Positions 16,292 to 25,309 of a stretch of 64,000 nt of DNA are shown here, piece after piece. This stretch comes from Butyrivibrio sp. WCD3002 (GTDB lineage: Bacteria; Bacillota; Clostridia; Lachnospirales; Lachnospiraceae). The position numbers were made by a program, and so were the translations under genes. Where the stretch lies: positions 62,001 to 126,000 of the forward strand of contig NZ_AUJO01000004.1 in NCBI RefSeq assembly GCF_000424265.1, given 5' to 3'. The number at the start of each line of letters is the position of its first letter. The stretch's first letter is position 1. The notes below the pieces were generated by a model. The model was not told where the DNA came from. It saw only the letters and a program-made list of their open reading frames with translations, and made no database searches.

Positions 16292-18784
16292 TTAATAATT
16301 AAGCGTCTGTGACCAGTGTTCCTGTCCGTAAATATCTGTGAATCTGAAGGATACGAGAATCTCTCCGTCTCCCACGCTTCTGTTTGAAATATGCATATCT
16401 TCCATGTCGCCATCAACTATAACGGAATCTCCAAGGAAATATGTATCCGTGTAGGTCTTATCGTATGCGTAGCAGTCGCAGATATATTCAAGCTTGTCGC
16501 CCTCTGACAATTCTGTCAGATTCTTTGCCACTGTATCTGTCTCGCCATTGACATAGTCGTAGGTTACGCCTGCCACATATCCGTCTTCATTCTCTGAATC
16601 AAAGATAAGGATAAGGTCTGCTCTTTGATCATTGAGAATTACGGGAACTCTTCCCATTATAGCGTAGTTATCGGAATCGCCCTGGGTATCAACGTGATAA
16701 TAGGATACTATCTGATCGTCAATATAAAGCCAAGTTCTGTCAGAGGGTGCTACAGGGTTTCCATCATCATCAATATCATAGGAATTATCTAAACCAAGGT
16801 CCACATATCTGGTTCCGTCATCATAGAAAACATTGACCTCAAGATCCTGTACAAGATCCCACTGCTCGGCAGTCATCTGAATAGTATCGTCGCCATCATC
16901 ATTTTTGACAAACATAAGAGCATTTTCATCAAACTGATTGGCTGATACATAGTCCGCCATATCCTGAATATCAAGACCTTTTCCAAAGAACTGTGTATTG
17001 GATGCATCAAGTCCTGAGATTCCACTATAGCTTCCCGAGAGCATTGTTGTAAACAGCTCAATAAGGGCATCACTGCTCGTTGTAGAGGATGAACTCTGGT
17101 AATCTCCAAAAAGACTTCCGGCCGGAGTCTGTGTTCCGCCTGCTGCCATCTGACCTGCTACCTGCAAGGAAGCAACCTTCTGAATACATTCAGAATAACT
17201 CTCATCCATTCCGATCGCTTCGCTGGTGCTGACCATACTGTCTACCTTAGAGGATTTCCTGTAAGGGAAGTACATGGAAAGGCCATAGGCGTTGGTCATG
17301 CCCTGGCTTGTGCGATTATACTTAACACAGCCTCTGATGGCATTTGCCAGTTCCTGTCCTTCCTCTGTTTCCATATTGTAACAAAGATGAACAAGGTCAA
17401 CCTGGTCAATCTTGGTAGAAGCTGCAAATTCTCTTGTCTGAGCTCTGGCATTTGATACCTTCTTATACTGTTTATCAGAAATCAACTCAGAAGTAGAATT
17501 TGCAAAGCTCTTAAGCTCATCAGGTATTGTTTTCTCAAGCTCTGCAAGATCAATAATTGAAAGTGTTGTCTTCTGACCTCTGCAGGTGTTCTCGCAGGTT
17601 TTGGTAAATCCATCAATTATGTTTTTACCAATTTCAAGAGTAGCCATTGAGGGATTAGCTGAATATGCATTAAGCCAATCGGTGTAATACCAGCCAACAC
17701 CGGGCTCTGTTTCTTCCGAAGCAATGAGATAATCACCGTATGAAGCAGTCATAAGTGCTGTCTCAACAGTAGCCATAAGGCAGGCATCAAAACCGATAAA
17801 GTCAAAGGTTACTCCGCTACCCTTAAGAGCCCTGTTAATACCGGAAAGTCCCATTGAGCCGTACTGGGCATTTTTCTCATCATAACCGTAACCGCTTACG
17901 GAGCCGCCGCCATGATCCCATAAAATAAGATCGTATCTGTTGGCAGGATACTGAGCCGCTGTCCATTTAATAAAGGATGCCAGATTATCAGGATCCGTCA
18001 TTGGCTTTTTACCTACATCATCCTTAAGGACTCTGAGGACGCCCTTTTCAACCTTGTATATCTGGTTAACGGAACTGGATACTACATTGTTCTGCCACTT
18101 CTTACAGCCACCTGTATATACAATGATGTTTATCTGATCAGAGATATTTGCAGCCATCATTTCCTGAAGGTCCTTGGTGGCCATGGCGCTTCTGCTCTCA
18201 AGATCGGTTCCGCACATGTATACCATAATGGTGGTCACATCACTGCCATCATCCTTTATAACTGTGCGCTTAGCTCCAGCACCTTCAATAACTTCTTTAT
18301 TTAGAACTCCTGTATTAGGTTCCTCTGCCCATTCACTTGATGTAGAATCATAATATCCAGTGCCGCCTCCAAGGAGGGATCCAAGAAGAGATCCAATCTG
18401 AGAAGATCCTGAGGTCGTACCGGACTGAGTCGTATTCGAATAGGAGTTATCTGTTGTCGCTACACTTGTACTATTATTGGTAGTTGAGTTTTCTATAGTC
18501 GCTGTCTGAGTATATGATTCTGTATCACTTTCTGAAGAGTCGCTAAAAAGTGATGAAAGACCGCCGCCTCCGCTAAGCAGAAGGATCACAAGTACAACTA
18601 CTATTGAAAGAGGGCTTATTCCTCCGCTCCTTTTTGGACCTCCACCGTTTGATCCGCCGCCTGAGCCTTTACCTTTATATCCATCAGATGATCCCACCGG
18701 TCCTGTTCCAAGACCATCGCCTCTTACGTGGACGCCGTTTCCACCTTCTTCTATATTTTTCTTTCGCCTTACAGGTTCTGCCAT
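16292..18784 (-). CDS. Membrane-anchored clostripain-family (C11) cysteine peptidase
   Basis: 830 residues from the ATG at 18784, chosen for its GGAGG at ideal spacing (the frame is open 11 codons more). A Gly-rich cytoplasmic lead (about 1-55) is followed by one membrane segment (LSIVVVLVILLLSGGGG), then a Ser/Thr/Asn-rich linker. The C11 core has the catalytic His in LILWDHGGGSVSG (His291) and Cys in GFDACLMATVE (Cys335). The family cleaves after basic residues. The C-terminal 300 residues or so form an extra, probably extracellular, domain. Likely co-transcribed with the exonuclease gene. Confidence 0.9.
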   Translation of the reverse strand: MAEPVRRKKNIEEGGNGVHVRGDGLGTGPVGSSDGYKGKGSGGGSNGGGPKRSGGISPLSIVVVLVILLLSGGGGLSSLFSDSSESDTESYTQTATIENSTTNNSTSVATTDNSYSNTTQSGTTSGSSQIGSLLGSLLGGGTGYYDSTSSEWAEEPNTGVLNKEVIEGAGAKRTVIKDDGSDVTTIMVYMCGTDLESRSAMATKDLQEMMAANISDQINIIVYTGGCKKWQNNVVSSSVNQIYKVEKGVLRVLKDDVGKKPMTDPDNLASFIKWTAAQYPANRYDLILWDHGGGSVSGYGYDEKNAQYGSMGLSGINRALKGSGVTFDFIGFDACLMATVETALMTASYGDYLIASEETEPGVGWYYTDWLNAYSANPSMATLEIGKNIIDGFTKTCENTCRGQKTTLSIIDLAELEKTIPDELKSFANSTSELISDKQYKKVSNARAQTREFAASTKIDQVDLVHLCYNMETEEGQELANAIRGCVKYNRTSQGMTNAYGLSMYFPYRKSSKVDSMVSTSEAIGMDESYSECIQKVASLQVAGQMAAGGTQTPAGSLFGDYQSSSSTTSSDALIELFTTMLSGSYSGISGLDASNTQFFGKGLDIQDMADYVSANQFDENALMFVKNDDGDDTIQMTAEQWDLVQDLEVNVFYDDGTRYVDLGLDNSYDIDDDGNPVAPSDRTWLYIDDQIVSYYHVDTQGDSDNYAIMGRVPVILNDQRADLILIFDSENEDGYVAGVTYDYVNGETDTVAKNLTELSEGDKLEYICDCYAYDKTYTDTYFLGDSVIVDGDMEDMHISNRSVGDGEILVSFRFTDIYGQEHWSQTLNY

Positions 18785-18978
18785 GATGCCCTCCACTTTA
18801 TATAGACTTTTTTCCATTCTATCATATTGTACTACTTATCGCGCTTTTTTGCTTTTAATCTAGTTAACTTCTGCCTTTCTTTCCTTTATTAAAATTCCAT
18901 TAAAAAAGCTTTAATATCGGCATTTTGAAATACTTGTGATTTATAATTAAATATAGAATTTTACAGAGGGCGATGTAT

Positions 18979-20661
18979 ATGGCTACTGAAAACACTTATC
19001 AGGTTAAAAAATACTCATATAAAGAAATAAACGCCTCTATGGATTCCATGCGTGTAATGTTTGACATAGTAAGGCTTGTTGATGCTGAGGAATGCAGAGA
19101 GGTTAATATATCAGCTGATGGTGAATTGTGCTTTGGCAGGGAGTGCTATGCCGTTTGGAATGCTGATCACAGATGTGCCAACTGTACAAGCTTTCAGGCT
19201 TGCCATACTCAGTCCAAAAAGAGCCGCGTCGAGTATTTTAATGGTAAAACCTTCCAGATTCAGTCTGTTCCCATCGTTCTGACTTTGAAGGACGAATCTC
19301 CCTACTGCTGCAATTTAGAGCTTATTTCTTTCACTGATGATGCAGCTTCAGATGCTATGCTCCAGGTCGAAAAGGACAAGTGGGAAACAAGCGGCTATCT
19401 GTCTACTCATGATACTCTTACAGGTATACTTAACTGGGACGGATTCTGCAAAGGAGCCCGTAATTTAATCAGTAATAATTCTGAAAAGAAACTTTTTGTA
19501 ATTTCTGCCGATGTTGATAACTTCAGGCTTGTTAATACTCTGTTTGGAAACAGTAAAGGAAATGAAGTTCTGGTAGGCATTGCAAAAATATTGGAAGAAA
19601 TGTGCGGAAGTAGCGGCGTTGCAGGAAGATGCGGCGGCGTAAACTTTGCACTGTGCATAGATGAAAAGGATGACCTCGAAAAGTGGCTTCGCCAGATTTC
19701 CTCAAAGGTCGCGGAGCTTATTCACTCTCCGTCGTTTACACTGACTATGCACTTTGGAATATTTGATGTTAAAAACCAGAATCTGCCTATATCCATAATG
19801 TATGATCGTTCATACATGGCTTTGGAATCCATAAGAACAGATGAAAGTGTTTTCTATACATACTTTACTGATGAGCTTTTAGAGCAGGCAGTTCATGAAC
19901 AGAAGATAATAAATGAGTTTAAATCAAACCTCAAAAGCGGACAGTTCATTATTTACTTACAGCCTCAGGTTACCAAGGACGGTGTGATCGAAGGCGCTGA
20001 ATGTCTTGTAAGATGGTGTCTGCCCTCAGGTGATGTTCTTCCTCCTCTTGAATTTATAGAGATTTTAGAGCAGGTTGGTCTTATAGGTTCTCTGGATGAA
20101 TATGTGTGGGAGCTGGCAGCTAAGCAGCTGTCTAAATGGAAGGGTACAGAGTTTGATAAGCTCTATCTTTCGGTGAATGTCTCGCCAAAGGACTTTTACT
20201 ACCTTGATATTGCCAAGATTTTCCCTGCCCTGTGTAAAAAATACGACATATCTCCTTCAAAGCTTCATATAGAAATAACAGAAACCGCCATCGCTGATGA
20301 GATGTCCGGCAACATGGCTATTCTTGAAAGCCTGCAGGCAAACGGATTCACCGTAGAAATTGATGACTTTGGTAAGGGCTCCTCATCACTTGGTCTTTTA
20401 AAGGATTTAAAGGCCGATGTCCTGAAAATCGATATGCGCTTTATTCAAAGAAGCAGTGATGATGACAGGAGTAATGTAATTCTCGAATCCGTGATCGATA
20501 TGGCAAAAAAGCTTCATATGGAGGTTATCTCTGAAGGAATAGAAACAAAGGCTCAGTTAAATAACCTGTCGGAACTTGGCTGCGACGTATTCCAGGGCTT
20601 CTATTTTTCAAAGCCAATTCCTGTGGCTGCCTTTGAACAGTATGCTAAAAAAATATTATAA
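18979..20661 (+). CDS. Cys-rich sensor, degenerate GGDEF and EAL protein (c-di-GMP phosphodiesterase)
   Basis: 560 residues, soluble. An N-terminal sensor of PAS type (1-130) holds six cysteines (39, 51, 56, 66, 69, 75) that could bind metal or sense redox. The GGDEF domain (about 140-280) reads RCGGVNF at the signature, so it should not make c-di-GMP. The EAL domain (about 310-560) keeps the key residues: GAECLVRW, SVNVSP, IEITETA, IDDFGKGSSSL, LKIDMRF, SEGIET. It is thus probably an active phosphodiesterase. Start at ATG 18979, as AGAGGG lies 8 nt before it. Convergent with pepF. Confidence 0.9.
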   Translation: MATENTYQVKKYSYKEINASMDSMRVMFDIVRLVDAEECREVNISADGELCFGRECYAVWNADHRCANCTSFQACHTQSKKSRVEYFNGKTFQIQSVPIVLTLKDESPYCCNLELISFTDDAASDAMLQVEKDKWETSGYLSTHDTLTGILNWDGFCKGARNLISNNSEKKLFVISADVDNFRLVNTLFGNSKGNEVLVGIAKILEEMCGSSGVAGRCGGVNFALCIDEKDDLEKWLRQISSKVAELIHSPSFTLTMHFGIFDVKNQNLPISIMYDRSYMALESIRTDESVFYTYFTDELLEQAVHEQKIINEFKSNLKSGQFIIYLQPQVTKDGVIEGAECLVRWCLPSGDVLPPLEFIEILEQVGLIGSLDEYVWELAAKQLSKWKGTEFDKLYLSVNVSPKDFYYLDIAKIFPALCKKYDISPSKLHIEITETAIADEMSGNMAILESLQANGFTVEIDDFGKGSSSLGLLKDLKADVLKIDMRFIQRSSDDDRSNVILESVIDMAKKLHMEVISEGIETKAQLNNLSELGCDVFQGFYFSKPIPVAAFEQYAKKIL

Positions 20662-20676
20662 AAATACGAAAATCAA

Positions 20677-20712
20677 AAATGCCCATCACCCGTTACAGGA
20701 TGATGAGCATTT
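20677..20712. terminator. Bidirectional terminator between the EAL gene and pepF
   Basis: A 12-bp stem with one mismatch (AAATGCCCATCA/TGATGAGCATTT), with T-runs on both sides, between convergent genes. Confidence 0.8.
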
Positions 20713-20718
20713 ATTTTT

Positions 20719-22518
20719 TTACTTATAAAGTTCTTCCATTTCTTTAAGTGCTTCGCCAAATACTTCAAGTGCATCATCGATGGGCTTTGAAGTAGTAAGA
20801 TCAACTCCTGCAATCTTAAGAAGACTTACCGGATCGTCTGTGCATCCGCTCTTTAAGAAATTCTTATACTGCTCTACTGCACTTTCTCCCTCTTTGAGGA
20901 TGCGGCTTGCAATTGCAACAGATGCTGCAAAGCTTGTAGCGTACTGATAAACATAGAAGTTGTAATAGAAGTGAGGTATTCTGCACCACTCCCATGCAAT
21001 CTGAGGATCAGAAACCATATCTTCTCCAAAGTACTGCTTATTCAGCTCATAGTATACATTTGAAAGTGACTCTGCTGTCAGCGGCTCACCCTTTTCAGCC
21101 ATGTCATTGGTCTTTCTCTCAAACTCCTCAAACATGGTCTGACGGTACATTGTTCCCTTGAAGCTCTCAAGGAAATGATTTATGATGTATGCCTTCTCCT
21201 CCTTGGACTTTGCATTGTCCTTAAGATAGTGATAGAGAAGAACCTCATTTGTTGTGGATGCAACCTCTGCAACGAATATCTTGTAATCTGCGTTAAAGAT
21301 GCTCTGCGCATGGTCTGAATACCAGGTGTGCATTGAGTGTCCCATCTCATGTACGAGTGTAAATACATCTTCTAAAGTGTTGTTGTAATTAAGAAGCATA
21401 TAGGGATGTACTCCGTATGCGCCGCTACTGTAAGCACCACTTCTCTTTCCCTCATTCTCAACCACATCGATCCAGCGATCTTCATAGGCTTTTTTCACGA
21501 TTGAAAGATACTCTTCACCAAGAGGTGCAAGAGCCTTCAGGGAAATATCCTTAGCTGTCTCGTAGTCAACCTCCATGTTGAAGTCCTTGATCATGGAAAC
21601 ATAAACGTCATACATGTGAAGCTCATCTACGCCAAGAAGCTTTTTCCTGAGGGAAACGTAGCGGTGCATCTTATCAAATCCCTTATGGATTGACTCGATA
21701 AGCATATCGCAAACCTTAGGATCGACGTTATTGCCATCAACGGCTGCTTCAAAATTGGAATTATATTTTCTTGCCTTTGAGTTGAAAATTCTGGCCTTTA
21801 CTTCGCCGTCATAGAGAGCTGCCCAGGTATTCTTGAACTCCTCATATCTTCCATAGAATGCTTCGAAGGCTTTTTTTCTAAGCTCTCTGTCCTTGGACAT
21901 CTGAACTGGAACAAATCTTCCGTTTGAAAGAACAACTTCTTTTCCTTCCGAATCCTCTACGCTGGGGAACTTAAGGTCTGCATCTGAAAGCATGTTAAAG
22001 CCTGTATAGGGAGTGTTTGCCATCTCGCCTGTTGATGCAAGGAGCTGCTCCATCTCTTTACTTAAGATGTGATCCTTAAGTCTTCTCATCTCTTTGATTA
22101 TGATCTCATACTGCTTAAGAGAGGGCTCTTCCTTGTAGAAGGAATCAAGCTTCTCATCTGAAAGTCCAAGGATTTCAGGCTCAACAAATGATGTTTTCTC
22201 ACTTATTGCAACGAGAGCTGATGAGGATTTTTGGTTCATTCCGTTATATTTGGAATTAGCTGTATCCTCATCATGTCTCATGTGTGCATAGCCATGGAAT
22301 CTGCTCTCTAAAAGTTCAATCTGCTCATAGAGATTTAATGCTTCATATAAAGACTTTGCGCTCTCAGTAAGCTTTCCGCTGTATTTTGCAAGTTCTCCTG
22401 AAAGTTCAATAGCTTTATCAACTTCCTTTTGCCAGTCTTCTTCGTTTTCGTAAATATCCTCAAGTCGCCATGTAAGCTCAGCTGCAACTTCGGATCTCTT
22501 TGGTAATCTGTCCTGCAT
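20719..22518 (-). CDS. pepF: Oligoendopeptidase F (M3 metallopeptidase)
   Basis: Cytoplasmic zinc peptidase that breaks down short peptides. 599 residues, typical for PepF. The zinc motif is HEMGH (His390, Glu391, His394), followed by the downstream glutamate in FVAEVASTTNEVLL. The N-terminal part (RLEDIYENEEDWQKE) is also family-like. Start ATG with GGAGG upstream. It lies 50 bp behind the MBOAT gene on the same strand, so co-transcription is possible, but the functions look unrelated. Confidence 0.95.
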   Translation of the reverse strand: MQDRLPKRSEVAAELTWRLEDIYENEEDWQKEVDKAIELSGELAKYSGKLTESAKSLYEALNLYEQIELLESRFHGYAHMRHDEDTANSKYNGMNQKSSSALVAISEKTSFVEPEILGLSDEKLDSFYKEEPSLKQYEIIIKEMRRLKDHILSKEMEQLLASTGEMANTPYTGFNMLSDADLKFPSVEDSEGKEVVLSNGRFVPVQMSKDRELRKKAFEAFYGRYEEFKNTWAALYDGEVKARIFNSKARKYNSNFEAAVDGNNVDPKVCDMLIESIHKGFDKMHRYVSLRKKLLGVDELHMYDVYVSMIKDFNMEVDYETAKDISLKALAPLGEEYLSIVKKAYEDRWIDVVENEGKRSGAYSSGAYGVHPYMLLNYNNTLEDVFTLVHEMGHSMHTWYSDHAQSIFNADYKIFVAEVASTTNEVLLYHYLKDNAKSKEEKAYIINHFLESFKGTMYRQTMFEEFERKTNDMAEKGEPLTAESLSNVYYELNKQYFGEDMVSDPQIAWEWCRIPHFYYNFYVYQYATSFAASVAIASRILKEGESAVEQYKNFLKSGCTDDPVSLLKIAGVDLTTSKPIDDALEVFGEALKEMEELYK

Positions 22519-22568
22519 TTTTCTTCCTCCATTTAAAGATTTATTTGTAAATTTTATTTTCCCCCGAT

Positions 22569-23954
22569 TTAGAACTGGAAGTATACGAATGGGTTCTCAC
22601 CTGTATAGGCAAGAGTCAGTATAAGTCCAAGTTCAATAAAGAACAATGTCATTCCCTTAACTGTACCAAGGTCAAGTATAGGATAAAATCCGCTTAGTGT
22701 GCGATTTTCCTTTTTTGCTTTTCTATCTGCATAAATCGATGCTATAAGAAGTACTGCCATTCCCACAAAGGACCAGGCAAATGGCTGATTTATACCCTTC
22801 TGTAAAGTAACGATTCTCTTTAATATGAGAAACGCATCTGAAAATTTCTCGGATCTGAAAAATACAAAAGTTAATGAATTGAACATAAAAACATCAAATA
22901 TGTTAAGTGCTCTTATAACCTGATTCTCAGATTTTCTTGGAACAAACTTATCCACGCAAAGCATGATTCCGTGGAGCCCGCCCCAAAAAACATATTTCCA
23001 TGCAGCGCCATGCCACAATCCACCTATAAGCATTGTAAGGAACAGATTAAGGCACTGTCTGTATAGTCCTTTTCTGTTTCCTCCAAGAGGAATGTAGACA
23101 TATTCCTTAAGCCATGTTGAAAGACTGATGTGCCATCTTCTCCAGAGCTCTGATATGGTTCTTGACATATAAGGTATGTTAAAGTTTCTGCTAAAGTCAT
23201 ATCCAAGGCATTTAGCGCACCCTATAGCCATGTCTGAATATCCGGAGAAATCAAAATAAATCTGAACCGAGTATGACATGGTAGCAAAAACCAGCGTAAA
23301 AGCACTAAAAGCAGCAGGCTTTGAATAAACATCATCAACAAATACGGACATGTGATCCGCAAGAACTATTTTCTTAAAAAGTCCAAATGCAAAAACCTGA
23401 AGTCCCCACTGAAGATTCTGCCAGTTAACAGATCTCTTTTCATAGAGCTGTGGCAAAAACTCCGATGCACGGACAATAGGCCCTGCTACCAGCTGAGGGA
23501 AGAAGCTGACATATAAGGCAAGCTTGATGAAATCCTTTTCAACAGGTATTTTCGCTCTTTTTACATCTATTACATAGCTAAGAGCCTGGAAGGTATAAAA
23601 TGAAATTCCCACAGGAAGTATTATTTTAAGTGTACCAAGGTCACGGCCTATCATTGCTTCGAAGGTATCCATAAAAAATCCAAGATACTTGAAAATTCCA
23701 AGAACCGATATTGGTACCACTATTCCTGCCACGAACGCCGGCTTACTGGCTGTGTGCTGTGCCGAAATATATGACACAACTATCACAAATAGAAGAAGGA
23801 AACAAAAGCGGTAATCCCAGTAGCCATAGAAAAAGAAGCTGGCCAAAAGAAGAAATACTTCTTTTACCCTCTGTTTAAAATGGCGCTCTATAAAAGCCGT
23901 TCCGGCAAGCACTACAGAGAAGAATATTAAAAAATCAACTGATGAAAATGTCAT
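22569..23954 (-). CDS. MBOAT-family O-acyltransferase (AlgI/DltB-like)
   Basis: 461-residue polytopic membrane protein of the MBOAT family, which moves acyl groups across or within the membrane onto polymers. Family blocks include ILPVGISFYTFQALSYVID, FFPQLVAGPIVRASE, YFDFSGYSDMAIG and the catalytic histidine in GGLWHGAAWKYVFWG. Its ATG overlaps the stop of the upstream SGNH gene by 4 bp, so the pair is translationally coupled and probably works as a membrane acyl donor plus outer esterase/transferase. The acceptor, a surface polysaccharide or teichoic acid, is not known. Confidence 0.92.
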   Translation of the reverse strand: MTFSSVDFLIFFSVVLAGTAFIERHFKQRVKEVFLLLASFFFYGYWDYRFCFLLLFVIVVSYISAQHTASKPAFVAGIVVPISVLGIFKYLGFFMDTFEAMIGRDLGTLKIILPVGISFYTFQALSYVIDVKRAKIPVEKDFIKLALYVSFFPQLVAGPIVRASEFLPQLYEKRSVNWQNLQWGLQVFAFGLFKKIVLADHMSVFVDDVYSKPAAFSAFTLVFATMSYSVQIYFDFSGYSDMAIGCAKCLGYDFSRNFNIPYMSRTISELWRRWHISLSTWLKEYVYIPLGGNRKGLYRQCLNLFLTMLIGGLWHGAAWKYVFWGGLHGIMLCVDKFVPRKSENQVIRALNIFDVFMFNSLTFVFFRSEKFSDAFLILKRIVTLQKGINQPFAWSFVGMAVLLIASIYADRKAKKENRTLSGFYPILDLGTVKGMTLFFIELGLILTLAYTGENPFVYFQF

Positions 23955-24997
23955 TTGTTCTCCTCTAAATACTTATAAAGTTCTTCTGCAATCATTCTTT
24001 GTCCCTTTTTATTAAGGTGCCCCAAGCCCACCGAGGTATTAGTAAAGCCGTAGGCAAGGGTATCATTTTCATAGTATTCAAAAGCAAAACGCTCTGACAT
24101 ATCTATGTAGCCAATTCCGACTTCGCTGCATAATCTCGCATACTGAAGGCTTTCATTGTCTGTATTATCGTAGGTAAGTACTCCCTCATGATCAAGTCTC
24201 ATTGTGGGATGAAAAAGTATTATTATTTGAACACCACTTTCATCTGCCTTCGCTTTTATTTTAGAAAGCACTTGTCTTAGAAGTTCTTCATTACAAAGAT
24301 TATCTTCTTTCTTCTCTTCTACTAATGCCTCAGTAGTGGCACCTGCCTTTTCAAAAGATATTATCTTATCCTTTATTTCGCTTGGTCCAATTATCTCCTT
24401 AAAGCTCTCAAGCTGATAATACATCTGCCTGAGAAAAGGATTTTTCTGAAGCATACCGATTATGCCATCTGCGTGAGAACCTATGGTTTCTACAGTGCCA
24501 TCAAGCATCTGATTAAGCTCTTCATCTGTAAAGTGAAGATAACCTGTCTCAATTACCACATCTTTTGAAGGCTTATATTTGTTCATGGCTGCATCAAAAT
24601 TATTAACGCAGGTCGCAAAATAGTGCCCTGAAACACCTATGTCATAGATTCTAAGATCCGGTAAACTTTCTGATAAAAGTGCCGCAGAGGAATATCCGGA
24701 AGGAACATTGGATGCCTCCATCTGAGACGAACCCATAATGAGGATATCTATGTTTTCTCCCTCTACATAATCTGTAGTATCGTAGTAGCCTTCATTATTG
24801 GTCAATCCATAGGAATAGCCTTCTGTCCACTGTGAATGGAAGGTTTTTGGTTCCCATCTGTAATCAGTTGCACCATCAGGATCATCATAATGAACAGGAG
24901 TATTCGAATAGAAAAAACAAAAAGCAGATAATACGCAGAATGCCAGTATCATGGATAACAGTGTTTTGCCTGCCTTATTAAAAAACTTTGAAATCAT
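23951..24997 (-). CDS. SGNH/DltD-like membrane-anchored acyl-transfer partner
   Basis: 348 residues from ATG 24997 (GGGG lies 6 nt upstream; ATG 25009 is an alternative). An N-terminal membrane anchor (LLSMILAFCVLSAFCFFY) is followed by an outside domain of SGNH-hydrolase type: DILIMGSSQ as block I with the nucleophile serine, IYDIGVSGH as block II, and GLGHLNKKGQ near the C terminus with the catalytic histidine. Coupled with the MBOAT gene by a 4-bp overlap, as in exopolysaccharide O-acetylation or D-alanylation systems. It lies downstream of tRNA-Arg, behind a terminator. Confidence 0.82.
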   Translation of the reverse strand: MISKFFNKAGKTLLSMILAFCVLSAFCFFYSNTPVHYDDPDGATDYRWEPKTFHSQWTEGYSYGLTNNEGYYDTTDYVEGENIDILIMGSSQMEASNVPSGYSSAALLSESLPDLRIYDIGVSGHYFATCVNNFDAAMNKYKPSKDVVIETGYLHFTDEELNQMLDGTVETIGSHADGIIGMLQKNPFLRQMYYQLESFKEIIGPSEIKDKIISFEKAGATTEALVEEKKEDNLCNEELLRQVLSKIKAKADESGVQIIILFHPTMRLDHEGVLTYDNTDNESLQYARLCSEVGIGYIDMSERFAFEYYENDTLAYGFTNTSVGLGHLNKKGQRMIAEELYKYLEENK

Positions 24998-25048
24998 AAA
25001 AAACCCCATAAATCTATATTGGCTGTCAAATATTTGTGTATACAAAAC

Positions 25049-25070
25049 GAGGAAGCCTTTTGGCTTCCTC
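25049..25070 (-). terminator. Terminator of tRNA-Arg
   Basis: Perfect 9-bp stem GAGGAAGCC/GGCTTCCTC with an AAAA loop, then GTTTTG on the minus strand. Confidence 0.85.
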
Positions 25071-25078
25071 TCTCTAGA

Positions 25079-25167
25079 CGTTCCCGATGTGGTGCTGCAC
25101 ATCCGGGGGATGTGCGCTTAGCACTGACCGAAGTGGAACGGAGATCGAACACACGACCTTCCGCTTA
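25079..25167 (-). pseudogene. Interrupted tRNA-Arg 3'-half duplicate
   Basis: Two stretches repeat the neighbouring tRNA exactly: 25145-25167 matches 25192-25214 (23 bp, anticodon loop to T-loop) and 25079-25091 matches 25177-25189 (13 bp, T-stem and acceptor 3' strand). Between them lies a 53-bp insert (25092-25144) with its own perfect stem GCACATCC/GGATGTGC inside an outer GTGCT/AGCAC. The 5' half of a tRNA is missing, so it cannot be a working tRNA. It lies between tRNA-Arg and its terminator and should be part of the same transcript. Confidence 0.75.
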
Positions 25168-25176
25168 TCTACCAAA

Positions 25177-25250
25177 CGTTCCCGATGTGATTCGAACACA
25201 CGACCTTCCGCTTAGGAGGCGGACGCTCTATCCAGCTGAGCTACGAGAAC
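25177..25250 (-). tRNA. tRNA-Arg, anticodon CCT
   Basis: The minus strand folds as a full cloverleaf: acceptor GTTCTCG/CGGGAAC (one G-T pair), D-arm GCTCAGCTGGATAGAGC, anticodon arm TCCGC/GCGGA around loop CTCCTAA (anticodon CCT, reads AGG), T-arm with TTCGAAT. Discriminator is G. CCA is not encoded. A promoter lies 31 bp upstream. Confidence 0.95.
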
Positions 25251-25280
25251 TCACTATGCGCTATTTATACGCGCCTAGTT

Positions 25281-25309
25281 ATTTTATCACAGCAGTTTTT
25301 ATTGTTCAA
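25281..25309 (-). promoter_or_regulatory. Promoter of tRNA-Arg
   Basis: Minus strand TTGAAC, 17-bp spacer, TAAAAT. The -35 overlaps the stop codon of the upstream membrane protein gene. Confidence 0.8.

Noticed and set aside
18914-18943. GCCGATAT on the minus strand before the clostripain-like gene, with TAAA upstream (sigma-D-like)
   Set aside because: The spacer is 18 bp rather than about 15, and it is about 130 bp from the start codon; the 8-mer alone is not enough to call a promoter.
25071-25176. A second complete tRNA gene
   Set aside because: Only the 3' half of a tRNA is present; no D-arm or 5' acceptor strand can be found, so it is listed as an interrupted duplicate.
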